Positions 28,191 through 37,720 of a stretch of DNA of 64,000 nucleotides are shown one piece after another. Every line of letters begins with the position of its first letter. The first letter of the stretch is position 1. This DNA is from Actinokineospora iranica (GTDB lineage: Bacteria; Actinomycetota; Actinomycetes; Mycobacteriales; Pseudonocardiaceae). The DNA is taken from NCBI RefSeq assembly GCF_900101685.1, contig NZ_FMZZ01000001.1:992001-1056000 (forward strand), given 5' to 3'. The position numbers were made by a program, and so were the translations under genes. Below the pieces are notes generated by a model. That model worked only from the letters and a program-made list of their open reading frames with translations. It was not told where the DNA came from and ran no database searches.

Positions 28191-29593
28191 CAGGCCGTGG
28201 TCTTCCAGAACTCCGCCTGCTTGGCTGCCAACCCATCGATGAACTGGCCTGCGGTGATCTTGCCCTTGAGCAGGTCGTTGTTCAGTGGGTAGAACACGTT
28301 GTCGACCCACTTGCCCGCGGCGAGCGCGTCGAGGCCGTCCATGAAGATCGCGTGCTCGGCGTCGGACTCCAGCGCCGCCTTCACGTCCTTGAGCGAGTCG
28401 GGCACCGCGAGGTCGGCGCGCGGGGTCAGGTTGTCGGCCACGGCCGGGATGCCGGAAAGGATGTCCTTGTTGAGCATGTAGGCGATGAACGCCTTGGCGG
28501 CCTCGGGGTGCTTGGCCTTCGCGGTCACCGCGAACCCGATCGGAAGCTGCTCGACGACGCGGTGAGTGGCGCCCTCGGGCTGCGGGAACTGGAACGAGCC
28601 GTAGGCGACGCCCTTGGTCCCGCCCTGCTTGCTCAGGTATTCCCGGGTCTCGCTGGGGCCCCAGCTCCCGACGAACAGGAACGCGGCGTCGCCGTCGGCC
28701 CAGCGCTGCTGGATCTGCGGGAACTTGGCCGCGTCCCAGCCGTCGATGAAGTAGCCGCCCTTGGCCAGCCGCTCCACCAGTTCCGCAGCCTTGAGCGGCC
28801 CCGGGTCGGCCTTCCATGCCTGCCCGGTCTTGTCCTGCGCGGCTTTCTCCAGCCCGCCCGCGCCGACGTAGCGGGCGGCGAGCTGGGTGAAGAAGTAGGC
28901 GTTGTAGAAGTTGATGTCGCCGTCCTGGCTCACCGCGGCCATGCCATCGGCCTTCGCCTTGTCGAACAGGGCGAACAGGTCGTCCATCGTCCGCGGCGGC
29001 TGGAGATCCTTGATCAGGTCTTTGTTGTACCACCAGGCGTTGCCCAGCAGCTCGTACGGGATCTCGAAGATCTTGCCGTCCGCGCCCTTGTTCTGCGGGA
29101 TGTCGTAGGACGACGGCGCGATGACGTCGCGGACCCGCTTGTCGCCCTCGCCGATCTTGTAGTCGAGCACGTCCTCGACCGGCTGGGTGCCGCCCGGGGC
29201 GACCACGGCCGCCTTGACCTGGCTGATGTCCTGGTCGAACAGGTCGGGCACGGTGTCGGTGTTCAGCGCGGGCGCCACGTTCTGGGTGAGCAGCTTGCGG
29301 CCGAGCCACTGCACGTCGACCTTGACCCCGGTCTTCTCGGTGAAGCACTTGATCGCCTTGGCGAGGACCTTGCCCTGGGGCTCGTCCGCGGTCCACATCG
29401 ACCAGTAGGTGAACTCCTTGTCGGTGGCGGGCTTCGTGCCCACCTCGGGACAGGGCGCGGCCAGGTACTCCGCCACTCCCGGCAGGGCCAGCGCGGCCTC
29501 GCCACCGCCATCGCCTTTGCCGCTCCCGCACGCCGCGAGGCCGAGCGCGGACGTCACCGCCAGCGCGAGGGCTGCACACCTGGTCGATCGCAT
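28190..29593 (-). CDS. Sugar ABC transporter substrate-binding lipoprotein
   Basis: The 467-residue protein starts with a lipoprotein signal (MRSTRCAALALAVTSALGLAAC, lipobox LAAC, Cys22), then a cluster-B solute-binding fold: FTYWSMWTADEPQGKVL, VPDLFDQDIS, and late IGFAVTAKAKHPEAAKAFIAYML. It is somewhat longer than the 400-430 average. The start at 29593 follows AGGTGG. It heads the importer operon. The sugar cannot be deduced; a DasR-like operator upstream hints at an amino sugar or disaccharide. Confidence 0.93.
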   Translation of the reverse strand: MRSTRCAALALAVTSALGLAACGSGKGDGGGEAALALPGVAEYLAAPCPEVGTKPATDKEFTYWSMWTADEPQGKVLAKAIKCFTEKTGVKVDVQWLGRKLLTQNVAPALNTDTVPDLFDQDISQVKAAVVAPGGTQPVEDVLDYKIGEGDKRVRDVIAPSSYDIPQNKGADGKIFEIPYELLGNAWWYNKDLIKDLQPPRTMDDLFALFDKAKADGMAAVSQDGDINFYNAYFFTQLAARYVGAGGLEKAAQDKTGQAWKADPGPLKAAELVERLAKGGYFIDGWDAAKFPQIQQRWADGDAAFLFVGSWGPSETREYLSKQGGTKGVAYGSFQFPQPEGATHRVVEQLPIGFAVTAKAKHPEAAKAFIAYMLNKDILSGIPAVADNLTPRADLAVPDSLKDVKAALESDAEHAIFMDGLDALAAGKWVDNVFYPLNNDLLKGKITAGQFIDGLAAKQAEFWKTTA

Positions 29594-29643
29594 GGTCACC
29601 ACCTGATCGGGTTGCCGAGGACGCGACTTGGGCCACTGACGAT

Positions 29644-29655
29644 TGGTTTATACCA
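29644..29655 (-). promoter_or_regulatory. DasR/GntR-like operator upstream of the sugar importer
   Basis: TGGTTTATACCA (reverse TGGTATAAACCA) matches the GntR/HutC-subfamily consensus TGGTnTAnACCA known from DasR sites. It lies 51 bases before the start of the binding-protein gene, where repressor binding would affect transcription. No gntR gene is present in the window, so control would be in trans. Confidence 0.55.
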
Positions 29656-29711
29656 CCTGGCTTGGACGCGCGATGGGACGAAAGCGAATCCGCGTCGCGT
29701 ATTCGCCTCGG

Positions 29712-30683
29712 TCAGCGGAGCGCGTTCTTGATCGAGACCAGCACGTCCTCGGCCGACCCGACGGCGGTGAATCCGGCCGCGAGCCGGTGGCCGCCCCCGC
29801 CCAGGCGCATCGCGGCGGCGCGGACGTCGACCGCGCCCACCGCGCGCAGCGAGACCGACCAGTGGCCGGGGGCGGTCTCCTTGGCGACCACGGCGACCTC
29901 GGCCTCCGCGGTCGTGCGGAGCAGATCGACCACGGCGTCGGCGTCCTGCGGGCTCAGGCCTTCCAGGTCGGCGGCGTAGACCACGGTCTGGACCAGGCCG
30001 AGGCCGCCCGCGGCGTCGGGCACCAGTTCGGCGCGGGCGAGCGCGGCGGCCACCATGCGCAGCCAGGCGAACGGGTTGGTGTCCATCAACTCGCGGGTGA
30101 GGGCGGTCGGGTCGACACCCGCGGACAACAGCCGCGCCGCGATCCGGTGTGTCTCGGGGGTGGCGCGCCGGAACGAGCCCGTGTCGGTGACCAGGCCCGC
30201 GTAGAGGCACTTGGCGATCGCGGGGTCGAGCGGCACGGGCAGCGCGTCGATGAGGTCGAGCACCAGGACGGCGGTGGCGAGCGCCGTTTCATCGATCACG
30301 TGATGGGTGCCGAACCGGGGGGTGCCCACGTGGTGGTCGACCACCAGCACCCGCCCGCCCGCGGCGATCGTGGCTGACACCCGGTCGGCGAGCGCGCCGA
30401 GCCGGTTCAGGCCGCCGCAGTCCAGCGCGACGAGCAGCGGCGGCGCGGCGGGCACCTCGGCGGCGGGCACGATCAGCCCCGCCGGGTCCAGACCGCGCAA
30501 CGGCCTCGGCACCTCGGCGGGCGACCCGAACGAGACCCGCGCCGTCGCCCCCCGGGCACGCAGGGCGAGCCCGAGGGCCACGGCGCTGCCCAACGCGTCC
30601 GCGTCCGGGTTCACGTGGGCGAGCAGGGTGACATCGGTGGCGGAACGCAAGAGGTCGGCCGCTGCGGCCAGATCGGTGCCCAC
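29712..30683 (-). CDS. DHH-family phosphoesterase, NrnA-like (nanoRNase/pAp phosphatase)
   Basis: The 323-residue protein begins with LLRSATDVTLLAHVNPDADALGSAVALG (motif I, DAD) and has the VDHHVG motif (DHH) with VTDTGSFR, then a DHHA1 domain ending RLGGGGHRLAAGF (GGGH-x-x-A). These bind Mn and cleave short oligoribonucleotides and pAp, finishing mRNA decay. GTG at 30683 is the best available start. It normally follows rbfA in actinobacteria; here three kilobases of accessory genes separate them. Confidence 0.9.
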   Translation of the reverse strand: MGTDLAAAADLLRSATDVTLLAHVNPDADALGSAVALGLALRARGATARVSFGSPAEVPRPLRGLDPAGLIVPAAEVPAAPPLLVALDCGGLNRLGALADRVSATIAAGGRVLVVDHHVGTPRFGTHHVIDETALATAVLVLDLIDALPVPLDPAIAKCLYAGLVTDTGSFRRATPETHRIAARLLSAGVDPTALTRELMDTNPFAWLRMVAAALARAELVPDAAGGLGLVQTVVYAADLEGLSPQDADAVVDLLRTTAEAEVAVVAKETAPGHWSVSLRAVGAVDVRAAAMRLGGGGHRLAAGFTAVGSAEDVLVSIKNALR

Positions 30684-30727
30684 CGACCCAGCGTCACCCA
30701 GATGTGGCGCGGCGTCCAGTCGATCCT

Positions 30728-31252
30728 TCAGTCGACCTCCCGACCCACACCCGCGCCCAGCGCGTAGGACAGGTGCCCGCCCAACGCGCCTGCCGCGCTC
30801 ATGGCAAGCAGGCCGAGCAGACTCCAAGCCACACCCGCGGAGTGCGCGCCACGCCGCCTCTTGGCGTAAGAGGCCAGGAAGCACACCGACGAGACGGCGT
30901 TAGTCGCGGCGTGCAGCGCTCCCACCCGCCGTGACCGGGTCTCGGTAAGCGTGGACAGTTCGACCAGCCCGGTGGCCACCGCGGCGGGCACCATGGCCAG
31001 CCCCACCCCGGTCAGCCGCCGCGCCGTGACCGGGTCGTCGAACACGAAGTCGGCCGCGGCGGCGCACGTCCACGCCCCGATCGGCGCGGTGATGAGCAGC
31101 GGGTGGACCGGATGCCCCAGCCAGGAGCCGCGCAGAACCCGGTCGACCGCCGTCCCCGCGACGGCTTTCCCCACCGTCTCGGCGACCTTCCCCACGGGCC
31201 CGTCGACAGCGCTGACGGACTCGGCGGCGCGCAGCAGTCTTTTGGTGATCAC
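30728..31252 (-). CDS. DUF2231 family membrane protein
   Basis: The 174-residue product has a DUF2231 core LRGSWLGHPVHPLLITAPIGAWTCAAAADFV with four membrane helices. The GHPVHPLL motif is the family hallmark and may bind metal or heme. It lies 44 bases upstream of the NrnA-like gene on the same strand. Function unknown. Confidence 0.85.
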   Translation of the reverse strand: MITKRLLRAAESVSAVDGPVGKVAETVGKAVAGTAVDRVLRGSWLGHPVHPLLITAPIGAWTCAAAADFVFDDPVTARRLTGVGLAMVPAAVATGLVELSTLTETRSRRVGALHAATNAVSSVCFLASYAKRRRGAHSAGVAWSLLGLLAMSAAGALGGHLSYALGAGVGREVD

Positions 31253-31348
31253 CCCGGCCGGTTACCCACTCGCCGCACCACCAATCGCCGGTCCGCATAA
31301 GACCCGACCACTCGGGGTACGCGGGAAACCCAAGCGGGAAGGAGACCG

Positions 31349-31777
31349 ATGCCCGACAAAGACCCCGCCGACCTGCCCACCCTCGGCACCCTCGCCGAAC
31401 TCATGGAGCTGACCCGGCTCACCGTCCCGCTCTACCTGCGCTACTCCCCCGGCCCCATCGCCGACCTGGCCCACCCCAGCGTCGACCACGAAAGCGGCCT
31501 GACCATGCCCGGCCACTCCGCCAACCCCCTGGCCGTCCCCCACTGGTGGACCCTGCCGGAAGAAGACTGGCTCGCCCGCCGAATCTGCCAGTACCTGCGC
31601 GAAGTCCACGAAGGCGCCCGCCCCTGGGTCCTCACCGGCGACGTCGCCGACTTCGGCCCGGACAACGAACCCCTGCTGGTCGACGTGCAACCCCTGGCCT
31701 GGGTAGGCCGAGGCCTCGTCACCGAGGCCCTGGAGCGCTACCACACCCGCTTCGACTCCGGCCGCGCCCTGCATTAG
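31349..31777 (+). CDS. DUF6098-like conserved protein
   Basis: The 142-residue protein has LYLRYSPGPIADLAHPSVDHESGLTMPGHSANPLAVPHWW, then ARRICQYL and WVLTGDVADFGPDNEPLLVDVQPLAWVG. The order YxRxSxGP-x-D, PGxSxNPL-x-x-WW, PWVL-x-G, GPDNEPLV-x-D-x-PxAW resembles the DUF6098 group of actinobacteria as I remember it. AAGGAGACCG precedes the ATG. Soluble; function unknown. Confidence 0.7.
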   Translation: MPDKDPADLPTLGTLAELMELTRLTVPLYLRYSPGPIADLAHPSVDHESGLTMPGHSANPLAVPHWWTLPEEDWLARRICQYLREVHEGARPWVLTGDVADFGPDNEPLLVDVQPLAWVGRGLVTEALERYHTRFDSGRALH

Positions 31778-32095
31778 CGGGCACTCCATTATCCAGGCAA
31801 AGCCCACGAGATTGTCCCCGGCAAAGCCCGTGAGGCGGTGGCGGCCATCCACAAGCGCCCAATCCATCCACAGGTTTCACAAGCCCCCGCCACCAGCGCC
31901 AATAGCCGATAGACTGGAGCGGGGCGGCCCCCCGGAGAGGGTGGGGTTTGTCGTCGCGCGCGAGGACGGCAACAGCAGGGCGTTGTCCGGTGAGCCACCG
32001 GACAATGTGGCCGGGCGGGGGCGCGGAGGGCGGCAGAGCTGGAGCCACAAGGACAGCGGAGCTGAGTTCCGGGTCACTGGGGATGAGGTCCCGGA
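31778..32095. other. Convergent intergenic region
   Basis: No gene seen. It holds a hairpin TTGTCCGGT-N5-ACCGGACAA at 31983-32005, a possible terminator for the hsp regulator gene, and a loosely repeated GGCAAAGCCC. G-rich runs (GGCGGCCCCCCGGAG) at about 31922-31937. Nothing else recognised. Confidence 0.5.
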
Positions 32096-32734
32096 TCAGC
32101 GGGGTGGGGGGTTGCGGCGGACACGGTTGGTGTGGGCGGTGACGGCAGTGATCTTGGCTGCCAGGTCGGGGTGGGTGCCTGCCAGGTGGGGGCCCGCGTC
32201 GGCCAGGGGGGCCAGGAGGGCGGCGGTGTCGTCTTGGCCCAGGGCTTGGGCGACCTGGCGGACCGGGCCGCCTGCCTCCGCGGCCAGGCCGTCGAGGGCG
32301 CTGACGGCGGCGGCGAGTTGGCGCAGGTGCAGGGAGTTGTCCCGGGCCCAGCGGACCACGGCGCGGTCTCCGGCCCGGCGTTCACGCTCCGCCCGTACGC
32401 GTTGTTCGCCGGTGGTGGTGCCGTCCCCATCGGGGCGCAGGCGCAGGTAGCGGCGTTCCGCCGCTTGTCGGCTGGCCACGCCCAGGGCTGGGGCGAGTTG
32501 CGCCCAACTGGCGCCCGCGGCGCGGGCGGCGGCGATCAGGCGTGGCTCCCACTCGGCCAGGTCCTCGCGGATGTGGCGGAGCAGGCTCAGCGCGGCCAGG
32601 ACCTCGGCGGTGTCGGTGTCGCCGCCGCTGGTGACGGCGTGCACCCGGGCCAGGTCGCCGACGGCGTCCTCGGCCGATCCTGGCGCGTGGCCGCGGAGGC
32701 GGGACCGCGCGGCTCCCCGTTCGTTCCCAGCCAT
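32096..32734 (-). CDS. HSP18-type transcriptional regulator
   Basis: The 212-residue protein has an HTH-like segment ARAAGASWAQLAPALGVASRQAAERRYLRLRPD (about 68-100), found in actinobacterial proteins annotated as HSP18 regulators, which are always divergent to a small heat-shock gene as here. It probably represses the hsp20 promoter. AAAGGACGAC precedes the ATG. The C-terminal half is helical. Confidence 0.85.
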   Translation of the reverse strand: MAGNERGAARSRLRGHAPGSAEDAVGDLARVHAVTSGGDTDTAEVLAALSLLRHIREDLAEWEPRLIAAARAAGASWAQLAPALGVASRQAAERRYLRLRPDGDGTTTGEQRVRAERERRAGDRAVVRWARDNSLHLRQLAAAVSALDGLAAEAGGPVRQVAQALGQDDTAALLAPLADAGPHLAGTHPDLAAKITAVTAHTNRVRRNPPPR

Positions 32735-32787
32735 GTCGTCCTTTCGGTGACTTCACACTTGTCATCGTTTGGACGACATGCTAGAAC
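32732..32787 (+). promoter_or_regulatory. Divergent heat-shock promoter with inverted GGACGACATG boxes
   Basis: CATGTCGTCC (32732-32741) and GGACGACATG (32771-32780) are perfect 10-base inverted copies with 29 bases between. The right copy lies between a possible -35 TTGTCA (32759-32764) and -10 TAGAAC (32782-32787), spaced 17 bases, for the hsp20 gene. The left copy includes the start codon of the regulator gene. It is a candidate site for that regulator. Confidence 0.5.
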
Positions 32788-32832
32788 TGAAGTGCGCGTT
32801 GACACAACATGTCGACCACAGGAGGTGAACCG

Positions 32833-33270
32833 ATGTTGATGCGCACCGATCCGTTCCGGGAGTTCGACCGGCTGGCCCAGCAGGTGTTCGGCCACACTCA
32901 GGGAACGTGGTCACGCCCGTCGGCCATGCCGATGGACGCCTACCGCGCGGGCGACGAGTTCGTCGTCTCCTTCGACCTGCCCGGTGTGGACCCCGACGCG
33001 ATCGACCTCGACGTCGAGCGCAACGTGCTGACCGTCAAGGCGGAACGGCGCCCGGTCGACCGCGGGGAGAACGTGGAGCTTCAGGTCGCGGAGCGCCCGC
33101 TGGGTGTGTTCAGCCGCCAACTCTTCCTGGGCGAGAGCCTGGACACCGAGAACATCAAGGCGAACTACGAGCAGGGCGTGCTCACCCTGCGCATCCCGGT
33201 CGCCGAGCAGGCCAAGCCCCGCAAGATCGCCATCGAGGGCGGCCGCGAGCAGCGCCAGATCAACGCCTGA
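32833..33270 (+). CDS. Hsp20/alpha-crystallin small heat-shock protein
   Basis: The 145-residue protein ([20 protein letters not shown]) has an alpha-crystallin domain (about 35-125) with [26 protein letters not shown] and the C-terminal IPV motif (LRIPVAE). It holds denaturing proteins at the membrane or in the cytosol under stress. AGGAGGTGAACCG precedes the ATG, a near-perfect ribosome site that excludes the upstream start. It is divergent from its likely regulator and ends at a strong hairpin. Confidence 0.96.
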   Translation: MLMRTDPFREFDRLAQQVFGHTQGTWSRPSAMPMDAYRAGDEFVVSFDLPGVDPDAIDLDVERNVLTVKAERRPVDRGENVELQVAERPLGVFSRQLFLGESLDTENIKANYEQGVLTLRIPVAEQAKPRKIAIEGGREQRQINA

Positions 33271-33295
33271 GCACGACGACCCGAGCGGACAACGA

Positions 33296-33335
33296 CAGTG
33301 GCGGCCTCCTCACCGCGGTGAGGAGGCCGCCACTG
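33296..33335. terminator. Bidirectional terminator between hsp20 and rbfA
   Basis: CAGTGGCGGCCTCCTCACCG is followed directly by its exact reverse complement, a 40-base perfect palindrome. It lies between convergent genes and can end both transcripts. Confidence 0.85.
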
Positions 33336-33344
33336 GTCACCGGG

Positions 33345-33794
33345 TCAGTCTTCGTCGTCGTCCTCGCGGGGGGCGCGATACGGGTCGGGCTCGCCAGCGT
33401 GGACGGCTCCGGAAGCCAGGGCGGCCACCTCCGCGTCCGCGGCGCGCGCCCTGGCCAGCAGGTCGTCGATCCGGCGGGCGTCGTCGGGCACCGTGTCGGC
33501 CACGAACGTCAGGGTCGGGGTGAAGCGGACACCGGTCCCCTGCCCGACCAGGGTGCGCAGCACCCCGGTGGCGCGTTCGAGGGCCGCCGCCGCGCCCGCG
33601 TGGTCGGGCTCGGCGTCCAGGCTGTCCCCGAGAACGGTGTAGTACACGGTGGCTTCGTGCAGGTCAGCGGTGACCTTGGCGTCGGTGATGGTCACCCGCG
33701 CCAGCCGCGGGTCCTTGACCTCGTGCTCCAGCGCGGAGGCCACGATCTGGGAAATGCGCTTCGCCAGTTTGCGAGCGCGGGGTGCGTCGGCCAC
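33345..33794 (-). CDS. rbfA: 30S ribosome-binding factor A
   Basis: RbfA assists late 16S rRNA processing and 30S maturation, needed at low temperature. The 149-residue protein has a KH-like fold: [49 protein letters not shown] (about 6-54), and a flexible acidic C-terminus (EDDDED). GTG start. It follows infB and DUF503, the usual order. Confident. Confidence 0.96.
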   Translation of the reverse strand: MADAPRARKLAKRISQIVASALEHEVKDPRLARVTITDAKVTADLHEATVYYTVLGDSLDAEPDHAGAAAALERATGVLRTLVGQGTGVRFTPTLTFVADTVPDDARRIDDLLARARAADAEVAALASGAVHAGEPDPYRAPREDDDED

Positions 33795-33836
33795 GACGCT
33801 CCTTCTTTCTGGTCGTTCGGGTCAGCCGTCGTTCGA

Positions 33837-34133
33837 TCAGTCGTCGTCCGGTCCCAGCAGCCTGCGGTGGGCCGACAGCAGTTCCAACTCCGGGCGTCCG
33901 GCCACCAGCCGCTCGCAGGCGTCGAGCACGTCGCGGACGTGGGCTGCGTCGGCTGCGACCGCGGCCACGCCGATCAGCGCCCTGCGGTGCAGGTCGAGGT
34001 GGCCCGCTTCGGCGACCGACACCTCGAACCGCCTGCGCAACTCGGCCACGACGGGCCGCACCGCGGAGCGCTTCTGCTTGAGCGAGTGGACGTCCCCGAG
34101 CAGGACGTCGAGTTCCAGGGCACCGACGTACAC
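33837..34133 (-). CDS. DUF503 family protein
   Basis: The 98-residue protein (MYVGALELDVLLGDVHSLKQKRSAVRPVVAELRRRFEVSVAEAGHLDLHRRALIGVAAV) is a classic DUF503, a small cytoplasmic alpha/beta protein encoded between infB and rbfA across bacteria. The SLKQKRS motif is intact. Unknown function, probably tied to translation. Confidence 0.93.
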   Translation of the reverse strand: MYVGALELDVLLGDVHSLKQKRSAVRPVVAELRRRFEVSVAEAGHLDLHRRALIGVAAVAADAAHVRDVLDACERLVAGRPELELLSAHRRLLGPDDD

Positions 34134-34163
34134 CAGGCATCACCGAAATGGGGTGAGTAGGGC

Positions 34164-34200
34164 CCCGGGGGCGCGGCGCGGACGGCACCGCGCCCCCGGG
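34164..34200 (-). terminator. GC-rich hairpin after infB
   Basis: CCCGGGGGCGCGG (34164-34176) pairs with CCGCGCCCCCGGG (34188-34200), 13 bp, just past the infB stop codon at 34210. It may attenuate read-through into the DUF503 gene. Confidence 0.65.
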
Positions 34201-34209
34201 TCTGTGCTA

Positions 34210-37200
34210 CTAGCCGCGCGGCTTCTCGCGCATCTCGTAGGTCTCGATCAGGTCGCCGACCCGCAGGTCGTTGTACGAGCCCAGGGTAAGACCGCACTCG
34301 AAGCCCTCGCGGACCTCGGTGGCGTCGTCCTTGAACCGGCGCAGCGAGCTGATCGGCAGACCCTCCTGGACCACGACGCTGTCGCGGATCAGTCGGGCCT
34401 TGGTGTTGCGGCGGATCTCCCCGGACATCACCATGCAACCCGCGATCGTGCCGACCTTGGAGGAGCGGAACACCTCGCGGACCTCGGCGCGGCCGAGCTC
34501 CACCTCCTCGTAGATCGGCTTGAGCATGCCCTTGAGGGCCGCCTCGATCTCGTCGATGGCCTGGTAGATCACCGAGTAGTAGCGGACATCGATGCCCTCG
34601 CGGTTGGCCAGCTCGGTGGCCTTGCCCTCCGCGCGGACGTTGAAGCCGATCACGATGATGTTGTCCGCGATCGCCAGGTTGATGTCGCCCTCGGTGATGC
34701 CGCCGACGCCGCGGTGGATGACCCGCAGCTCGACCTCGTCGCCGACGTCGATCTTCGTGAGCGCGTCCTCCAGTGCCTCGACGGTACCGGAGTTGTCGCC
34801 CTTGATGATCAGGTTGAGCTGGCTGGTCTCCTTGAGCGCCGCGTCCAAGTCCTCCAGGCTGATGCGCTTGCGCTTCTGCGCGTTCTGCGCGGCCCGGGTC
34901 CTGGCGGACCGGCGCTCGGCGATCTGCCGGGCGGTGCGGTCCTCCTCGACCACGAGGAACGTGTCGCCTGCGCCGGGCACCGAGGTGAACCCGATGACCT
35001 GCACCGGCCGCGACGGGGTCGCCTCGGTGATGTCCTCGTTGAACTCGTCCACCATCCGGCGCACGCGGCCGTAGGCGTCGCCAGCGACGATCGAGTCGCC
35101 GACGCGCAGCGTGCCGCGCTGCACCAGCACCGTGGCGACCGGACCGCGACCGCGGTCGAGGTGCGCCTCGATGGCAACGCCCTGGGCCTCCATGTCCGGG
35201 TTGGCCCGAAGGTCCAGCGCCGCGTCCGCGGTCAGCAGGATCGCCTCGAGCAGCCCGTCGATGTTGACGCCCTGCTTGGCGGAGATGTCGACGAACATCG
35301 TGTCGCCGCCGTACTCCTCGGCGACCAGCCCGTACTCGGTGAGCTGCTGGCGGATCTTCTGCGGGTTGGCGCCTTCCTTGTCGATCTTGTTGACCGCGAC
35401 CACGATCGGCACGTTCGCCGCCTGGGCGTGGTTGATCGCCTCCACCGTCTGCGGCATGACGCCGTCGTCGGCGGCGACCACGATCACCGCGATGTCGGTG
35501 GCCTGCGCGCCGCGGGCACGCATGGCGGTGAACGCCTCGTGACCGGGGGTGTCGATGAAGGTGATCAGGCGCTCGACACCCTCCAGCTCACTGGCCACCT
35601 GGTAGGCGCCGATGTGCTGGGTGATGCCGCCCGCTTCGCCCTCGTGCACCGTCGTCTTGCGGATGGTGTCGAGGAGGCGGGTCTTACCGTGGTCGACGTG
35701 ACCCATCACGGTCACGACCGGCGGGCGGGCCTGCAGGTCGGTCTCGTCACCGGCGTCCTCGCCGTAGCTGATCTTGAAGGAGTCCAGCAGCTCGCGGTCC
35801 TCTTCCTCGGGGCTGACCACCTGGACCTGGTAGTTCATCTCCGAGCCGAGCAGCTCCAGCACCTCGTCGGTGACCGACTGGGTGGCCGTGACCATCTCGC
35901 CGAGGTGGAACAGCACCTGCACCAGCGAGGCCGGGTTGGCGTTGATCTTGTCGGCGAAGTCGGTCAGCGAGGCGCCCCGGGCCAGCCGGATCGTCTCGCC
36001 GTTGCCCTTGGGCAGGCGGACGCCGCCGACGCTGGGCGCCTGCATGTTGTCCATGTACTCCTGGCGCTTCTGCCGCTTCGACTTGCGGCCACGCCGGGAC
36101 GGGCCGCCGGGACGGCCGAACGCGCCCGCGGCGCCACCGCGGCCGCCGCCGCCACCGGGACGGCCACCGCCGCCACGGAAACCGCCGCCGCCTGCCGGAG
36201 CACCGCCACCGCCGCCACCGGGACGGAAGCCACCGCCACCGCCCGCGCCGCCACCGCCGGGGCCGCCGCGGAAGCCGCCGCCACCACCAGCGCCACCGCC
36301 GCCGGGACGGAAGCCGCCGCCACCGCCGCCGCCGGGACCACCGCGCGGCGCGCCGCCGGGGCCGCCACGCGGACCGCCGGGGCCGCCACCGGGGCCACCG
36401 CGACCGCCACCGGCCGGACGGGCCGGACGGGGCGGCATCATGCCCGGGTTGGGCCGAGGCGGCATGTTGCCCGGGTTCGGGCCGCCGGCGGGACGCGGCC
36501 CGCCGGGAGCGCGGTCACCGCGGGGCGCGCCAGCGGGACGGCCCTCGCCGGGCCGGGCCGGACGGTCGCCGCCGGGGGCTCCGCCGCCCGCCGGACCGCC
36601 CTGGCCACCGGGCCGGGGCCCGCCGCCGGGACGCGGAGCGGGCGCGCCGCCGCCGACGCCGAACGGGTTGTTGCCTGGCCGCGGCGCGCGCGGACCGGGC
36701 TTCGGGGACTGCGTCCTCGGCGGGACGACCGAGCCGCCCTGCTGCGCCGCCGCTGGCCGTTCCTGCTTGGGCGCGGGCTTCGGCGCGGGCGGCGCCGGGG
36801 TCGCGGGCTTGGGCTGCTCCTGCCGCGGCGCGGGAGCAGGAGCGGGGGCGGGGGCCGCCGCCGCTGGCTGCTCGCGCACCGGCTCTGGGCGCGGAGCGGG
36901 CTTCGGACCCGGCTTGGGGCCGGGCAGGAAACCGGGCTTGGGCACGCTGGTCGGCGTCGGCGTCGGCGCGCTGGGCGCGGGCGCCGGGGCGCCACCGCCT
37001 GCCGGGGCGGCCGGAGCGGACTGCTCCGGTCGCGGCATCGGCGGGCGCGGAGCGGGCTTCGGGCCTGGCCGCGGGCCGTTGGACCGCGACTCACCCTTGC
37101 CCGGATAGGCATCCCGCAACCTGCGGGCTACCGGCGCCTCCACGGTGGAGGACGCAGATTTCACGAACTCGCCCATGTCCTTCAACTTGGCGAGTACATC

Positions 37201-37257
37201 CTTGCTAGTGACTCCGAGCTCCTTTGCCAGCTCGTGCACACGGGCCTTGCCTGCCAC
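34210..37257 (-). CDS. infB: Translation initiation factor IF-2
   Basis: IF-2 delivers initiator tRNA to the ribosome and hydrolyses GTP. The 1015-residue protein begins [37 protein letters not shown] (IF2_N), then a very long low-complexity linker rich in Pro, Gly, Arg and Ala (about 55-390, with Gly-Gly runs), a second IF2_N region, the G domain with [16 protein letters not shown] and NKID (from about 515), and C-terminal domains ending near the stop. The linker is long compared with many IF-2s but common in this group. GTG start with GAGGAG. Confidence 0.98.
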   Translation of the reverse strand: MAGKARVHELAKELGVTSKDVLAKLKDMGEFVKSASSTVEAPVARRLRDAYPGKGESRSNGPRPGPKPAPRPPMPRPEQSAPAAPAGGGAPAPAPSAPTPTPTSVPKPGFLPGPKPGPKPAPRPEPVREQPAAAAPAPAPAPAPRQEQPKPATPAPPAPKPAPKQERPAAAQQGGSVVPPRTQSPKPGPRAPRPGNNPFGVGGGAPAPRPGGGPRPGGQGGPAGGGAPGGDRPARPGEGRPAGAPRGDRAPGGPRPAGGPNPGNMPPRPNPGMMPPRPARPAGGGRGGPGGGPGGPRGGPGGAPRGGPGGGGGGGFRPGGGGAGGGGGFRGGPGGGGAGGGGGFRPGGGGGGAPAGGGGFRGGGGRPGGGGGRGGAAGAFGRPGGPSRRGRKSKRQKRQEYMDNMQAPSVGGVRLPKGNGETIRLARGASLTDFADKINANPASLVQVLFHLGEMVTATQSVTDEVLELLGSEMNYQVQVVSPEEEDRELLDSFKISYGEDAGDETDLQARPPVVTVMGHVDHGKTRLLDTIRKTTVHEGEAGGITQHIGAYQVASELEGVERLITFIDTPGHEAFTAMRARGAQATDIAVIVVAADDGVMPQTVEAINHAQAANVPIVVAVNKIDKEGANPQKIRQQLTEYGLVAEEYGGDTMFVDISAKQGVNIDGLLEAILLTADAALDLRANPDMEAQGVAIEAHLDRGRGPVATVLVQRGTLRVGDSIVAGDAYGRVRRMVDEFNEDITEATPSRPVQVIGFTSVPGAGDTFLVVEEDRTARQIAERRSARTRAAQNAQKRKRISLEDLDAALKETSQLNLIIKGDNSGTVEALEDALTKIDVGDEVELRVIHRGVGGITEGDINLAIADNIIVIGFNVRAEGKATELANREGIDVRYYSVIYQAIDEIEAALKGMLKPIYEEVELGRAEVREVFRSSKVGTIAGCMVMSGEIRRNTKARLIRDSVVVQEGLPISSLRRFKDDATEVREGFECGLTLGSYNDLRVGDLIETYEMREKPRG

Positions 37258-37318
37258 TGCTCTCCTCGTCTGATGAGGCCGGCGGCAGTCCCGTCGACCT
37301 CGTCCTATCGTCGCGCGT

Positions 37319-37699
37319 TCATGTCTTCAGCTTCACGGCTGACTCATGACGGGTCGACCTGCTTCCTGTGTCTTCCTCGGAGCGGGATTTCCCCGCCCCA
37401 ACATTGCCTGCGAGCCGTTCGATCTCCGCTCGCAGACCCTCCACGCCGACCGCCCCCTGGACCCGCAGGGCCCTGGGGAACGCCCGCCGCTTCTCGGCCT
37501 TGGCCAGACACCCGGCGTCGGGGTGCACCCACGCGCCCCGGCCCGGCATCCGACGCCGCGGATCGGGGACCGCGTCCCCGTCCGCGAACACCACTCGCAG
37601 CAATTCCGTGTCCGCCGCCCGGGCACGGCATCCCACGCACGTCCGCACGGGGCCGGAGCCACGAGGGCGAGCGGGAACCGCGATCTGGCGATGAACCAT
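37319..37699 (-). CDS. rnpM: YlxR/RnpM family RNase P modulator
   Basis: The 126-residue protein has the YlxR signature [21 protein letters not shown] and [27 protein letters not shown]. Known homologues bind RNase P RNA (RnpM) and are encoded between nusA and infB, as here. The exact start is uncertain: ATG 37699 has no strong ribosome site. A Lys-containing tail follows the domain. Confidence 0.92.
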   Translation of the reverse strand: MVHRQIAVPARPRGSGPVRTCVGCRARAADTELLRVVFADGDAVPDPRRRMPGRGAWVHPDAGCLAKAEKRRAFPRALRVQGAVGVEGLRAEIERLAGNVGAGKSRSEEDTGSRSTRHESAVKLKT

Positions 37700-37720
37700 C
37701 GGAAGTCTATCTTGTCAGGC

